Positions 11,088 to 23,057 of a stretch of 64,000 bases of DNA are shown here, piece after piece. The notes beneath the pieces were generated by a model. That model ran no database searches. It was given only the letters and a program-made list of their open reading frames with translations, and was not told where the DNA came from. This DNA comes from Auanema rhodensis (lineage: Eukaryota; Nematoda; Chromadorea; Rhabditida; Rhabditidae): contig CAXKVF010000091.1 in NCBI GenBank assembly GCA_964057225.1, positions 85,341 through 149,340 of the forward strand. Reading direction: 5' to 3'. Each line of letters opens with the position of its first letter. Positions within the stretch are counted from its first letter, which is position 1. Made by a program: the position numbers and the translations under genes.

Positions 11088-13375
11088 GGTTTTCAAAATT
11101 AGATTCCCCATGTCCATATTAGTCTAAAAACAAATTTTTATTGATATTGGTTCATGGTAACCATGACTTTGAAATTTACGTGAACTTTAATTTATGCTAA
11201 TTAAATGTACACGTGATGTGCACTTGGTATGTAACTCGCTTCACGTGAAAGATAAAGAGAAGCGGTTTTCAAAATTAGATTCCCCATGTCCATATTAGTC
11301 TAAAAACAAATTTTTATTGATATTGCTTCATGGTAACCATGACTTTGAAATTTACGTGAACTTTAATTTATGCTAATTAAATGTACACGTGATGTGCACT
11401 TGGTATGTAACTCGCTTCACGTGAAAGATAAAGAGATGCGGTTTTCAAAATTAGATTCCCCATGTCCATATTAGTCTAAAAACAAATTTTTATTGATATT
11501 GGTTCATGGTAACCATGACTTTGAAATTTACGTGAACTTTAATTTATGCTAATTAAATGTACACGTGTTGTGCACTTGGTATGTAACTCGCTTCACGTGA
11601 AAGATAAAGAGATGCGGTTTTCAAAATTAGATTCCCCATGTCCATATTAGTCTAAAAACAAATTTTTATTGATATTGGTGCATGGTAACCATGACTTTGA
11701 AATTTACGTGAACTTTAATTTATGCTAATTAAATGTACACGTGATGTGCACTTGGTATGTAACTCGCTTCACGTGAAAGATAAAGAGATGCGGTTTTCAA
11801 AATTAGATTCCCCATGTCCATATTAGTCTAAAAACAAATTTTTATTGATATTGGTTCATGGTAACCATGACTTTGAAATTTACGTGAACTTTAATTTATG
11901 CTAATTAAATGTACACGTGATGTGCACTTGGTATGTAACTCGCTTCACGTGAAAGATAAAGAGATGCGGTTTTCAAAATTAGATTCCCCATGTCCATATT
12001 AGTCTAAAAACAAATTTTTATTGATATTGGTGCATGGTAACCATGACTTTGAAATTTACGTGAACTTTAATTTATGCTAATTAAATGTACACGTGATGTG
12101 CACTTGGTATGTAACTCGCTTCACGTGAAAGATAAAGAGATGCGGTTTTCAAAATTAGATTCCCCATGTCCATATTAGTCTAAAAACAAATTTTTATTTA
12201 TATTGGTGCATGGTAACCATGACTTTGAAATTTACGTGAACTTTAATTTATGCTAATTAAATGTACACGTGATGTGCACTTGGTATGTAACTCGCTTCAC
12301 GTGAAAGATAAAGAGATGCGGTTTTCAAAATTAGATTCCCCATGTCCATATTAGTCTAAAAACAAATTTTTATTGATATTGGTGCATGGTAACCATGACT
12401 TTGAATTTTACGTGAACTTTAATTTATGCTAATTAAATGTACACGTGATGTGCACTTGGTATGTAACTCGCTTCACGTGAAAGATAAAGAGATGCGGTTT
12501 TCAAAATTAGATTCCCCATGTCCATATTAGTCTAAAAACAAATTTTTATTGATATTGGTGCATGGTAACCATGACTTTGAAATTTACGTGAACTTTAATT
12601 TATGCTAATTAAATGTACACGTGATGTGCACTTGGTATGTAACTCGCTTCACGTGAAAGATAAAGAGATGCGGTTTTCAAAATTAGATTCCCCATGTCAA
12701 TATTAGTCTAAAAACAATTTTTTATTGATATTGGTTCATGGTAACCATGACTTTGAAATTTACGTGAACTTTAATTTATGCTAATTAAATGTACACGTGA
12801 TGTGCACTTGGTATGTAACTCGCTTCACGTGAAAGATAAAGAGATGCGGTTTTCAAGATTAGATTCCCCATGTCCATATTAGTCTGAAAACAAATTTTTA
12901 TTGATATTGGTTCATGGTAACCATGACTTTGAAATTTACGTGAACTTTAATTTATGTTAATTAAATGTACACGTGATGTGCACTTGGCATGTAACTCGCT
13001 TCACGTGAAAGATAAAGAGATGCGGTTTTCAAAATTAGATTCCCCATGTCCATATTAGTCTAAAAACAAATTTTTATTGATATTGGTGCATGGTAACCAT
13101 GACTTTGAAATTTACGTGAACTTTAATTTATGCTAATTAAATGTACACGTGATGTGCACTTGGTATGTAACTCGCTTCACGTGAAAGATAAAGAGATGCG
13201 GTTTTCAAAATTAGATTCCCCATGTCCATATTAGTCTAAAAACAAATTTTTATTGATATTGGTGCATGGTAACCATGACTTTGAAATTTACGTGAACTTT
13301 AATTTATGCTAATTAAATGTACACGTGATGTGCACTTGGTATGTAACTCGCTTCACGTGAAAGATAAAGAGATGC
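11088..13375. repeat. Mixed monomers without a clear HOR
   Basis: Thirteen monomers with mostly private or singleton changes: the first AGAAGCGG end (11088 monomer), GCTTCAT at 11264, CACGTGTTGTG at 11440, TTTATTTATATT at 12144, TGTCAATATT and AACAATTTTTTA at 12672, and CAAGATTAG/TCTGAAAAC with TATGTTAAT and GGCATG at 12848. The 12848 monomer resembles the CAAGATTAG type of the 10-mer that follows. The diversity suggests an older or less homogenised stretch. Confidence 0.7.
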
Positions 13376-15135
13376 GGTTTTCAAAATTAGATTCCCCATG
13401 TCCATATTAGTCTAAAAACAAATTTTTATTGATATTGGTGCATGGTAACCATGACTTTGAAATTTACGTGAACTTTAATTTATGCTAATTAAATGTACAC
13501 GTGATGTGCACTTGGTATGTGACTCGCTTCACATGAAAGATAAAGAGATGCGGTTTTCAAAATTAGATTCCCCTTGTCCATATTAGTCTAAAAACAAATT
13601 TTTATTGATATTGGTGCATGGTAACCATGACTTTGAATTTTACGTGAACTTTAATTTATGCTAATTAAATGTACACGTGATGTGCACTTGGTATGTAACT
13701 CGCTTCACGTGAAAGATAAAGAGATGCGGTTTTCAAAATTAGATTTCCCATGTCCATATTAGTCTAAATACAAATTTTTATTGATATTGGTTCATGGTAA
13801 CCATGACTTTGAAATTTACGTGAACTTTAATTTATGCTAATTAAATGTACACGTGATGTGCACTTGGTATGTAACTCGCTTCACGTGAAAGATAAAGAGA
13901 TGCGGTTTTCAAAATTAGATTCCCCATGTCCATATTAGTCTAAAAACAAATTTTTATTGATATTGGTGCATGGTAACCATGACTTTGAAATTTACGTGAA
14001 CTTTAATTTATGCTAATTAAATGTACACGTGATGTGCACTTGGTATGTAACTCGCTTCACATGAAAGATAAAGAGATGCGGTTTTCAAAATTAGATTCCC
14101 CTTGTCCATATTAGTCTAAAAACAAATTTTTATTGATATTGGTGCATGGTAACCATGACTTTGAATTTTACGTGAACTTTAATTTATGCTAATTAAATGT
14201 ACACGTGATGTGCACTTGGTATGTAACTCGCTTCACGTGAAAGATAAAGAGATGCGGTTTTCAAAATTAGATTTCCCATGTCCATATTAGTCTAAAAACA
14301 AATTTTTATTGATATTGGTTCATGGTAACCATGACTTTGAAATTTACGTGAACTTTAATTTATGCTAATTAAATGTACACGTGATGTGCACTTGGTATGT
14401 AACTCGCTTCACGTGAAAGATAAAGAGATGCGGTTTTCAAAATTAGATTCCCCATGTCCATATTAGTCTAAAAACAAATTTTTATTGATATTGGTGCATG
14501 GTAACCATGACTTTGAAATTTACGTGAACTTTAATTTATGCTAATTAAATGTACACGTGATGTGCACTTGGTATGTAACTCGCTTCACGTGAAAGATAAA
14601 GAGATGCGGTTTTCAAAATTAGATTCCCCATGTCCATATTAGTCTAAAAACAAATTTTTATTGATATTGGTGCATGGTAACCATGACTTTGAAATTTACG
14701 TGAACTTTAATTTATGCTAATTAAATGTACACGTGATGTGCACTTGGTATGTAACTCGCTTCACGTGAAAGATAAAGAGATGCGGTTTTCAAGATTAGAT
14801 TCCCCATGTCCATATTAGTCTGAAAACAAATTTTTATTGATATTGGTTCATGGTAACCATGACTTTGAAATTTACGTGAACTTTAATTTATGCTAATTAA
14901 ATGTACACGTGATGTGCACTTGGTATGTAACTCGCTTCACGTGAAAGATAAAGAGATGCGGTTTTCAAAATTAGATTCCCCATGTCCATATTAGTCTAAA
15001 AACAAATTTTTATTGATATTGGTGCATGGTAACCATGACTTTGAAATTTACGTGAACTTTAATTTATGCTAATTAAATGTACACGTGATGTGCACTTGGT
15101 ATGTAACTCGCTTCACGTGAAAGATAAAGAGATGC
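13376..15135. repeat. 10-mer HOR copy 1 (1760 bp)
   Basis: Order of bar codes: CACATGA end; CCCCTTG+GAATTTT; GATTTCCC with CTAAATAC; CACATGA end; CCCCTTG+GAATTTT; GATTTCCC; reference type; reference type; CAAGATTAG with TCTGAAAAC; reference type. CTAAATAC at 13728 and 15488 and CAAGATTAG at 14784 and 16544 are exactly 1760 bp apart. The unit contains an internal triplet (CACATGA, CCCCTTG, GATTTCCC) present twice, so the 10-mer itself grew by a 3-mer duplication. Confidence 0.9.
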
Positions 15136-16895
15136 GCTTTTCAAAATTAGATTCCCCATGTCCATATTAGTCTAAAAACAAATTTTTATTGATATTGGTG
15201 CATGGTAACCATGACTTTGAAATTTACGTGAACTTTAATTTATGCTAATTAAATGTACACGTGATGTGCACTTGGTATGTAACTCGCTTCACATGAAAGA
15301 TAAAGAGATGCGGTTTTCAAAATTAGATTCCCCTTGTCCATATTAGTCTAAAAACAAATTTTTATTGATATTGGTGCATGGTAACCATGACTTTGAATTT
15401 TACGTGAACTTTAATTTATGCTAATTAAATGTACACGTGATGTGCACTTGGTATGTAACTCGCTTCACGTGAAAGATAAAGAGATGCGGTTTTCAAAATT
15501 AGATTTCCCATGTCCATATTAGTCTAAATACAAATTTTTATTGATATTGGTTCATGGTAACCATGACTTTGAAATTTACGTGAACTTTAATTTATGCTAA
15601 TTAAATGTACACGTGATGTGCACTTGGTATGTAACTCGCTTCACGTGAAAGATAAAGAGATGCGGTTTTCAAAATTAGATTCCCCATGTCCATATTAGTC
15701 TAAAAACAAATTTTTATTGATATTGGTGCATGGTAACCATGACTTTGAAATTTACGTGAACTTTAATTTATGCTAATTAAATGTACACGTGATGTGCACT
15801 TGGTATGTAACTCGCTTCACATGAAAGATAAAGAGATGCGGTTTTCAAAATTAGATTCCCCTTGTCCATATTAGTCTAAAAACAAATTTTTATTGATATT
15901 GGTGCATGGTAACCATGACTTTGAATTTTACGTGAACTTTAATTTATGCTAATTAAATGTACACGTGATGTGCACTTGGTATGTAACTCGCTTCACGTGA
16001 AAGATAAAGAGATGCGGTTTTCAAAATTAGATTTCCCATGTCCATATTAGTCTAAAAACAAATTTTTATGGATATTGGTTCATGGTAACCATGACTTTGA
16101 AATTTACGTGAACTTTAATTTATGCTAATTAAATGTACACGTGATGTGCACTTGGTATGTAACTCGCTTCACGTGAAAGATAAAGAGATGCGGTTTTCAA
16201 AATTAGATTCCCCATGTCCATATTAGTCTAAAAACAAATTTTTATTGATATTGGTGCATGGTAACCATGACTTTGAAATTTACGTGAACTTTAATTTATG
16301 CTAATTAAATGTACACGTGATGTGCACTTGGTATGTAACTCGCTTCACGTGAAAGATAAAGAGATGCGGTTTTCAAAATTAGATTCCCCATGTCCATATT
16401 AGTCAAAAAACAAATTTTTATTGATATTGGTGCATGGTAACCATGACTTTGAAATTTACGTGAACTTTAATTTATGCTAATTAAATGTACACGTGATGTG
16501 CACTTGGTATGTAACTCGCTTCACGTGAAAGATAAAGAGATGCGGTTTTCAAGATTAGATTCCCCATGTCCATATTAGTCTGAAAACAAATTTTTATTGA
16601 TATTGGTTCATGGTAACCATGACTTTGAAATTTACGTGAACTTTAATTTATGCTAATTAAATGTACACGTGATGTGCACTTGGTATGTAACTCGCTTCAC
16701 GTGAAAGATAAAGAGATGCGGTTTTCAAAATTAGATTCCCCATGTCCATATCAGTCTAAAAACAAATTTTTATTGATATTGGTGCATGGTAACCATGACT
16801 TTGAAATTTACGTGAACTGTAATTTATGCTAATTAAATGTACACGTGATGTGCACTTGGTATGTAACTCGCTTCACGTGAAAGATAAAGAGATGC
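15136..16895. repeat. 10-mer HOR copy 2 (1760 bp)
   Basis: Same bar-code order as the preceding copy. I see about six differences in 1760 bases: GTGACTCGC at 13.52 kb against GTAACTCGC here, GCGCTTTT at 15135, TTATGGATATT at 16.07 kb, AGTCAAAAAAC at 16.4 kb, ATATCAG at 16752 and GAACTGTAAT at 16.82 kb. That is well under 1% divergence, so this tandem duplication is recent relative to the divergence between monomer types. Confidence 0.88.
16650..16832 (+). other. Chance 60-codon open frame in satellite, not a gene
   Basis: An ATG-to-TAA frame spans the end of one monomer and most of the next. It is open only because one base change at 16752 turned the usual TAG of CCATATTAG into CAG. Every other monomer keeps that stop. 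The translation has no domain, signal or low-complexity pattern of note, and the frame is not shared by other copies. I see no support for coding. Confidence 0.93.
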
Positions 16896-17775
16896 GGTTT
16901 TCAAAATTAGATTCCCCATGTCCATATTAGTCTAAAAACAAATTTTTATTGATATTGGTGCATGGTAACCATGACTTTGAAATTTACGTGAACTTTAATT
17001 TATGCTAATTAAATGTACACGTGATGTGCACTTGGTATGTAACTCGCTTCACGTGAAAGATAAAGAGATGCGGTTTTCAAAATTAGATTCCCCATGTCCA
17101 TATTAGTCTAAAAACAATTTTTTATTGATATTGGTGCATGGTAACCATGACTTTGAAATTTACGTGAACTTTAATTTATGCTAATTAAATGTACACGTGA
17201 TGTGCACTTGGTATGTAACTCGCTTCACGTGAAAGATAAAGAGATGCGGTTTTCAAAATTATATTCCCCATGTCCATATTAGTCTAAAAACAAATTAGTA
17301 TTGATATTGGTTCATGGTAACCATGACTTTGAAATTTACGTGAACTTTAATTTATGCTAATTAAATGTACACGTGATGTGCACTTGGTATGTAACTCGCT
17401 TCACGTGAAAGATAAAGAGATGCGGTTTTCAAAATTAGATTCCCCATGTCCATATTAGTCTAAAAACAAATTTTTATTGATATTGGTGCATGGTAACCAT
17501 GACTTTGAAATTTACGTGAACTTTAATTTATGCTAATTAAATGTACACGTGATGTGCACTTGGTATGTAACTCGCTTCACGTGAAAGATAAAGAGATGCG
17601 GTTTTCAAAATTAGATTCCCCATGTCCATATTAGTCTAAAAACAAATTTTTATTGATATTGGTGCATGGTAACCATGACTTTGAATTTTACGTGAACTTT
17701 AATTTATGCTAATTAAATGTACACGTGATGTGCACTTGGTATGTAACTCGCTTCACGTGAAAGATAAAGAGATGC

Positions 17776-18655
17776 GGTTTTCAAAATTAGATTCCCCATG
17801 TCCATATTAGTCTAAAAACAAATTTTTATTGATATTGGTGCATGGTAATCATGACTTTGAAATTTACGTGAACTTTAATTTATGCTAATTAAATGTACAC
17901 GTGATGTGCACTTGGTATGTAACTCGCTTCACGTGAAAGATAAAGAGATGCGGTTTTCAAAATTAGATTCCCCATGTCCATATTAGTCTAAAAACAAATT
18001 TTTATTGATATTGGTGCATGGTAGCCATGACTTTGAAATTTACGTGAACTTTAATTTATGCTAATTAAATGTACACGTGATGTGCACTTGGTATGTAACT
18101 CGCTTCACGTGAAAGATAAAGAGATGCGGTTTTCAAAATTAGATTCCCCATGTCCATATTAGTCTAAAAACAAATTTTTATTGATATTGGTGCATGGTAA
18201 CCATGACTTTGAAATTTACGTGAACTTTAATTTATGCTAATTAAATGTACACGTGATGTGCACTTGGTATGTAACTCGCTTCACGTGAAAGATAAAGAGA
18301 TGCGGTTTTCAAAATTAGATTCCCCATGTCCATATTAGTCTAAAAACAAATTTTTATTGATATTGGTGCATGGTAACCATGACTTTGAATTTTACGTGAA
18401 CTTTAATTTATGCTAATTAAATGTACACGTGATGTGCACTTGGTATGTAACTCGCTTCACGTGAAAGATAAAGAGATGCGGTTTTCAAAATTAGATTCCC
18501 CATGTCCATATTAGTCTAAAAACAAATTTTTATTGATATTGGTGCATGGTAACCATGACTTTGAAATTTACGTGAACTTTAATTTATGCTAATTAAATGT
18601 ACACGTGATGTGCACTTGGTATGTAACTCGCTTCACGTGAAAGATAAAGAGATGC
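17776..18655. repeat. Five-monomer block, left copy of a 3521 bp spaced pair
   Basis: Bar codes GGTAATC, GGTAGCC, reference type, GAATTTTACG, reference type. The same order occurs at 21297-22176, 3521 bases away (20 monomers plus one inserted base). The right copy has an extra GGTTTCCAAAA in its third monomer. Confidence 0.75.
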
Positions 18656-19887
18656 GGTTTTCAAAATTAGATTCCCCATGTCCATATTAGTCTAAAAACA
18701 AATTTTTATTGATATTGGTGCATGGTAACCATGACTTTGAAATTTACGTGAACTTTAATTTATGCTAATTAAATGTACACGTGATGTGCACTTGGTATGT
18801 AACTCGCTTCACGTGAAAGATAAAGAGATGCGGTTTTCAAAATTAGATTCCCCATGTCCATATTAGTCTAAAAACAAATTTTTATTGATATTGGTTCATG
18901 GTTACCATGACTTTGAAATTTACGTGAACTTTAATTTATGCTAATTAAATGTACACGTGATGTGCACTTGGTATGTAACTCGCTTCACGTGAAAGATAAA
19001 GAGATGCGGTTTTCAAAATTAGATTCCCCATGTCCATATTAGTCTAAAAACAAATTTTCATTGATATTGGTGCATGGTAACCATGACTTTGAAATTTACG
19101 TGAACTTTAATTTATGCTAATTAAATGTACACGTGATGTGCACTTGGTATGTAACTCGCTTCACGTGAAAGATAAAGAGATGCGGTTTTCAAAATTAGAT
19201 TACCCATGTCCATATTAGTCTAAAAACAAATTTTTATTGATATTGGTTCATGGTAACCATGACTTTGAAATTTACGTGAACTTTAATTTATGCTAATTAA
19301 ATGTACACGTGATGTGCACTTGGTATGTAACTCGCTTCACGTGAAAGATAAAGAGATGCGGTTTTCAAAATTAGATTCTTCATGTCCATATTAGTCTAAA
19401 AACAAATTTTTATTGATATTGCTTCATGGTAACCATGACTTTGAAATTTACGTGAACTTTAATTTATGCTAATTAAATGTACACGTGATGTGCACTTGGT
19501 ATGTAACTCGCTTCACGTGAAAGATAAAGAGAAGCGGTTTTCAAAATTAGATTCCCCATGTCCATATTAGTCTAAAAACAAATTTTTATTGATATTGCTT
19601 CATGGTAACCATGACTTTGAAATTTACGTGAACTTTAATTTATGCTAATTAAATGTACACGTGATGTGCACTTGGTATGTAACTCGCTTCACGTGAAAGA
19701 TAAAGAGATGCGGTTTTCAAAATTAGATTCCCCATGTCCATATTAGTCTAAAAACAAATTTTTATTGATATTGCTTCATGGTAACCATGACTTTGAAATT
19801 TACGTGAACTTTAATTTATGCTAATTAAATGTACACGTGATGTGCACTTGGTATGTAACTCGCTTCACGTAAAAGATAAAGAGATGC

Positions 19888-20064
19888 GGTTTTCAAAATT
19901 AGATTCCCCATGTCCATATTAGTCTTAAAAACAAATTTTTATTGATATTGGTTCATGGTAACCATGACTTTGAAATTTACGTGAACTTTAATTTATGCTA
20001 ATTAAATGTACACGTGATGTGCACTCGGTATGTAACTCGCTTCACGTGAAAGATAAAGAGATGC
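19888..20064. repeat. 177 bp monomer (1-base insertion), copy 1
   Basis: AGTCTTAAAAAC replaces AGTCTAAAAAC (extra T at 19925/19926). The monomer also has GCACTCGGTATG instead of GCACTTGGTATG. It follows a CACGTAAAAG monomer. The same combination recurs at 22705. Confidence 0.95.
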
Positions 20065-21296
20065 GGTTTTCAAAATTAGATTCCCCATGTCCATATTAGT
20101 CTAAAAACAAATTTTTATTGATATTGGTGCATGGTAATCATGACTTTGAAATTTACGTGAACTTTAATTTATGCTAATTAAATGTACACGTGATGTGCAC
20201 TTGGTATGTAACTCGCTTCACGTGAAAGATAAAGAGATGCGGTTTTCAAAATTAGATTCCCCATGTCCATATTAGTCTAAAAACAAATTTTTATTGATAT
20301 TGGTGCATGGTAACCATGACTTTGAAATTTACGTGAACTTTAATTTATGCTAATTAAATGTACACGTGATGTGCACTTGGTATGTAACTCGCTTCACGTG
20401 AAAGATAAAGAGATGCGGTTTTCAAAATTAGATTCCCCATGTCCATATTAGTCTAAAAACAAATTTTTATTGATATTGGTTCATGGTAACCATGACTTTG
20501 AAATTTACGTGAACTTTAATTTATGCTAATTAAATGTACACGTGATGTGCACTTGGTATGTAACTCGCTTCACGTGAAAGATAAAGAGATGCGGTTTTCA
20601 AAATTAGATTCCCCATGTCCATATTAGTCTAAAAACAAATTTTTATTGATATTGGTTCATGGTAACCATGACTTTGAAATTTACGTGAACTTTAATTTAT
20701 GCTAATTAAATGTACACGTGCTGTGCACTTGGTATGTAACTCGCTTCACGTGAAAGATAAAGAGATGCGGTTTTCAAAATTAGATTCCCCATGTCCATAT
20801 TAGTCTAAAAACAAATTTTTATTGATATTGGTTCATGGTAACCATGACTTTGAAATTTACGTGAACTTTAATTTATGCTAATTAAATGTACACGTGATGT
20901 GCACTTGGTATGTAACTCGCTTCACGTGAAAGATAAAGAGATGCGGTTTTCAAAATTAGATTCCCCATGTCCATATTAGTCTAAAAACAAATTTTTATTG
21001 ATATTGGTGCATGGTAACCATGACTTTGAAATTTACGTGAACTTTAATTTATGCTAATTAAATGTACACGTGATGTGCACTTGGTATGTAACTCGCTTCA
21101 CGTGAAAGATAAAGAGATGCGGTTTTCAAAATTAGATTCCCCATGTCCATATTAGTCTAAAAACAAATTTTTATTGATATTGGTGCATGGTAATCATGAC
21201 TTTGAAATTTACGTGAACTTTAATTTATGCTAATTAAATGTACACGTGATGTGCACTTGGTATGTAACTCGCTTCACGTGAAAGATAAAGAGATGC

Positions 21297-22176
21297 GGTT
21301 TTCAAAATTAGATTCCCCATGTCCATATTAGTCTAAAAACAAATTTTTATTGATATTGGTGCATGGTAATCATGACTTTGAAATTTACGTGAACTTTAAT
21401 TTATGCTAATTAAATGTACACGTGATGTGCACTTGGTATGTAACTCGCTTCACGTGAAAGATAAAGAGATGCGGTTTTCAAAATTAGATTCCCCATGTCC
21501 ATATTAGTCTAAAAACAAATTTTTATTGATATTGGTGCATGGTAGCCATGACTTTGAAATTTACGTGAACTTTAATTTATGCTAATTAAATGTACACGTG
21601 ATGTGCACTTGGTATGTAACTCGCTTCACGTGAAAGATAAAAAGATGCGGTTTCCAAAATTAGATTCCCCATGTCCATATTAGTCTAAAAACAAATTTTT
21701 ATTGATATTGGTGCATGGTAACCATGACTTTGAAATTTACGTGAACTTTAATTTATGCTAATTAAATGTACACGTGATGTGCACTTGGTATGTAACTCGC
21801 TTCACGTGAAAGATAAAGAGATGCGGTTTTCAAAATTAGATTCCCCATGTCCATATTAGTCTAAAAACAAATTTTTATTGATATTGGTGCATGGTAACCA
21901 TGACTTTGAATTTTACGTGAACTTTAATTTATGCTAATTAAATGTACACGTGATGTGCACTTGGTATGTAACTCGCTTCACGTGAAAGATAAAGAGATGC
22001 GGTTTTCAAAATTAGATTCCCCATGTCCATATTAGTCTAAAAACAAATTTTTATTGATATTGGTGCATGGTAACCATGACTTTGAAATTTACGTGAACTT
22101 TAATTTATGCTAATTAAATGTACACGTGATGTGCACTTGGTATGTAACTCGCTTCACGTGAAAGATAAAGAGATGC
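21297..22176. repeat. Five-monomer block, right copy of a 3521 bp spaced pair
   Basis: Same five bar codes as 17776-18655. A second pair in this zone is offset by 2817 bp: the GCTTCAT/CACGTAAAAG monomer and the following 177 bp monomer at 19712-20064 and at 22529-22881. Different offsets for the two pairs mean more than one exchange shaped the zone. Confidence 0.75.
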
Positions 22177-22704
22177 GGTTTTCAAAATTAGATTCCCCAT
22201 GTCCATATTAGTCTAAAAACAAATTTTTAATGATATTGGTTCATGGTAACCATGACTTTGAAATTTACGTGAACTTTAATTTATGCTAATTAAATGTACA
22301 CGTGATGTGCACTTGGTATGTAACTCGCTTCACGTGAAAGATAAAGAGAAGCGGTTTTCAAAATTAGATTCCCCATGTCCATATTAGTCTAAAAACAAAT
22401 TTTTATTGATATTGCTTCATGGTAACCATGACTTTGAAATTTACGTGAACTTTAATTTATGCTAATTAAATGTACACGTGATGTGCACTTGGTATGTAAC
22501 TCGCTTCACGTAAAAGATAAAGAGATGCGGTTTTCAAAATTAGATTCCCCATGTCCATATTAGTCTAAAAACAAATTTTTATTGATATTGCTTCATGGTA
22601 ACCATGACTTTGAAATTTACGTGAACTTTAATTTATGCTAATTAAATGTACACGTGATGTGCACTTGGTATGTAACTCGCTTCACGTAAAAGATAAAGAG
22701 ATGC

Positions 22705-22881
22705 GGTTTTCAAAATTAGATTCCCCATGTCCATATTAGTCTTAAAAACAAATTTTTATTGATATTGGTTCATGGTAACCATGACTTTGAAATTTACGTG
22801 AACTTTAATTTATGCTAATTAAATGTACACGTGATGTGCACTCGGTATGTAACTCGCTTCACGTGAAAGATAAAGAGATGC
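22705..22881. repeat. 177 bp monomer (1-base insertion), copy 2
   Basis: Carries the same inserted T (22742/22743) and the same CACTCGG change as 19888-20064 and again follows a CACGTAAAAG monomer. Sharing two rare changes plus the neighbour shows this is a copy of the first by duplication, not a second insertion event. Confidence 0.92.
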
Positions 22882-23057
22882 GGTTTTCAAAATTAGATTC
22901 TTCATGTCCATATTAGTCTAAAAACAAATTTTTATTGATATTGGTTCATGGTAACCATGACTTTGAAATTTACGTGAACTTTAATTTATGCTAATTAAAT
23001 GTACACGTGATGTGCACTTGGTATGTAACTCGCTTCACGTGAAAGATAAAAAGATGC

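Larger units (their letters stand above)
16896..23057. repeat. Mixed domain with long-range copied blocks
   Basis: About 35 monomers with scattered variants and no short HOR. Landmarks: AACAATTTTTTA at 17072; AATTATATTCC with AAATTAGTATTG at 17248; GGTAATC at 17776, 20065, 21121 and 21297; GGTAGCC at 17952 and 21473; GCTTCAT from 19360 onward; CACGTGCTGTG at 20593; TTTAATGAT at 22177. Several bar codes that later make up the 16-mer appear here singly (GATTACCC at 19184, AGAAGCGG ends, CACGTGCTGTG), so this looks like a reservoir or edge from which the 16-mer was assembled. Confidence 0.75.

Noticed and set aside
16650-16832. 60-residue open frame as a protein-coding gene
   Set aside because: It lies wholly inside satellite monomers, depends on one private stop-to-sense change, is absent from the other copies and shows no recognisable domain or signal.
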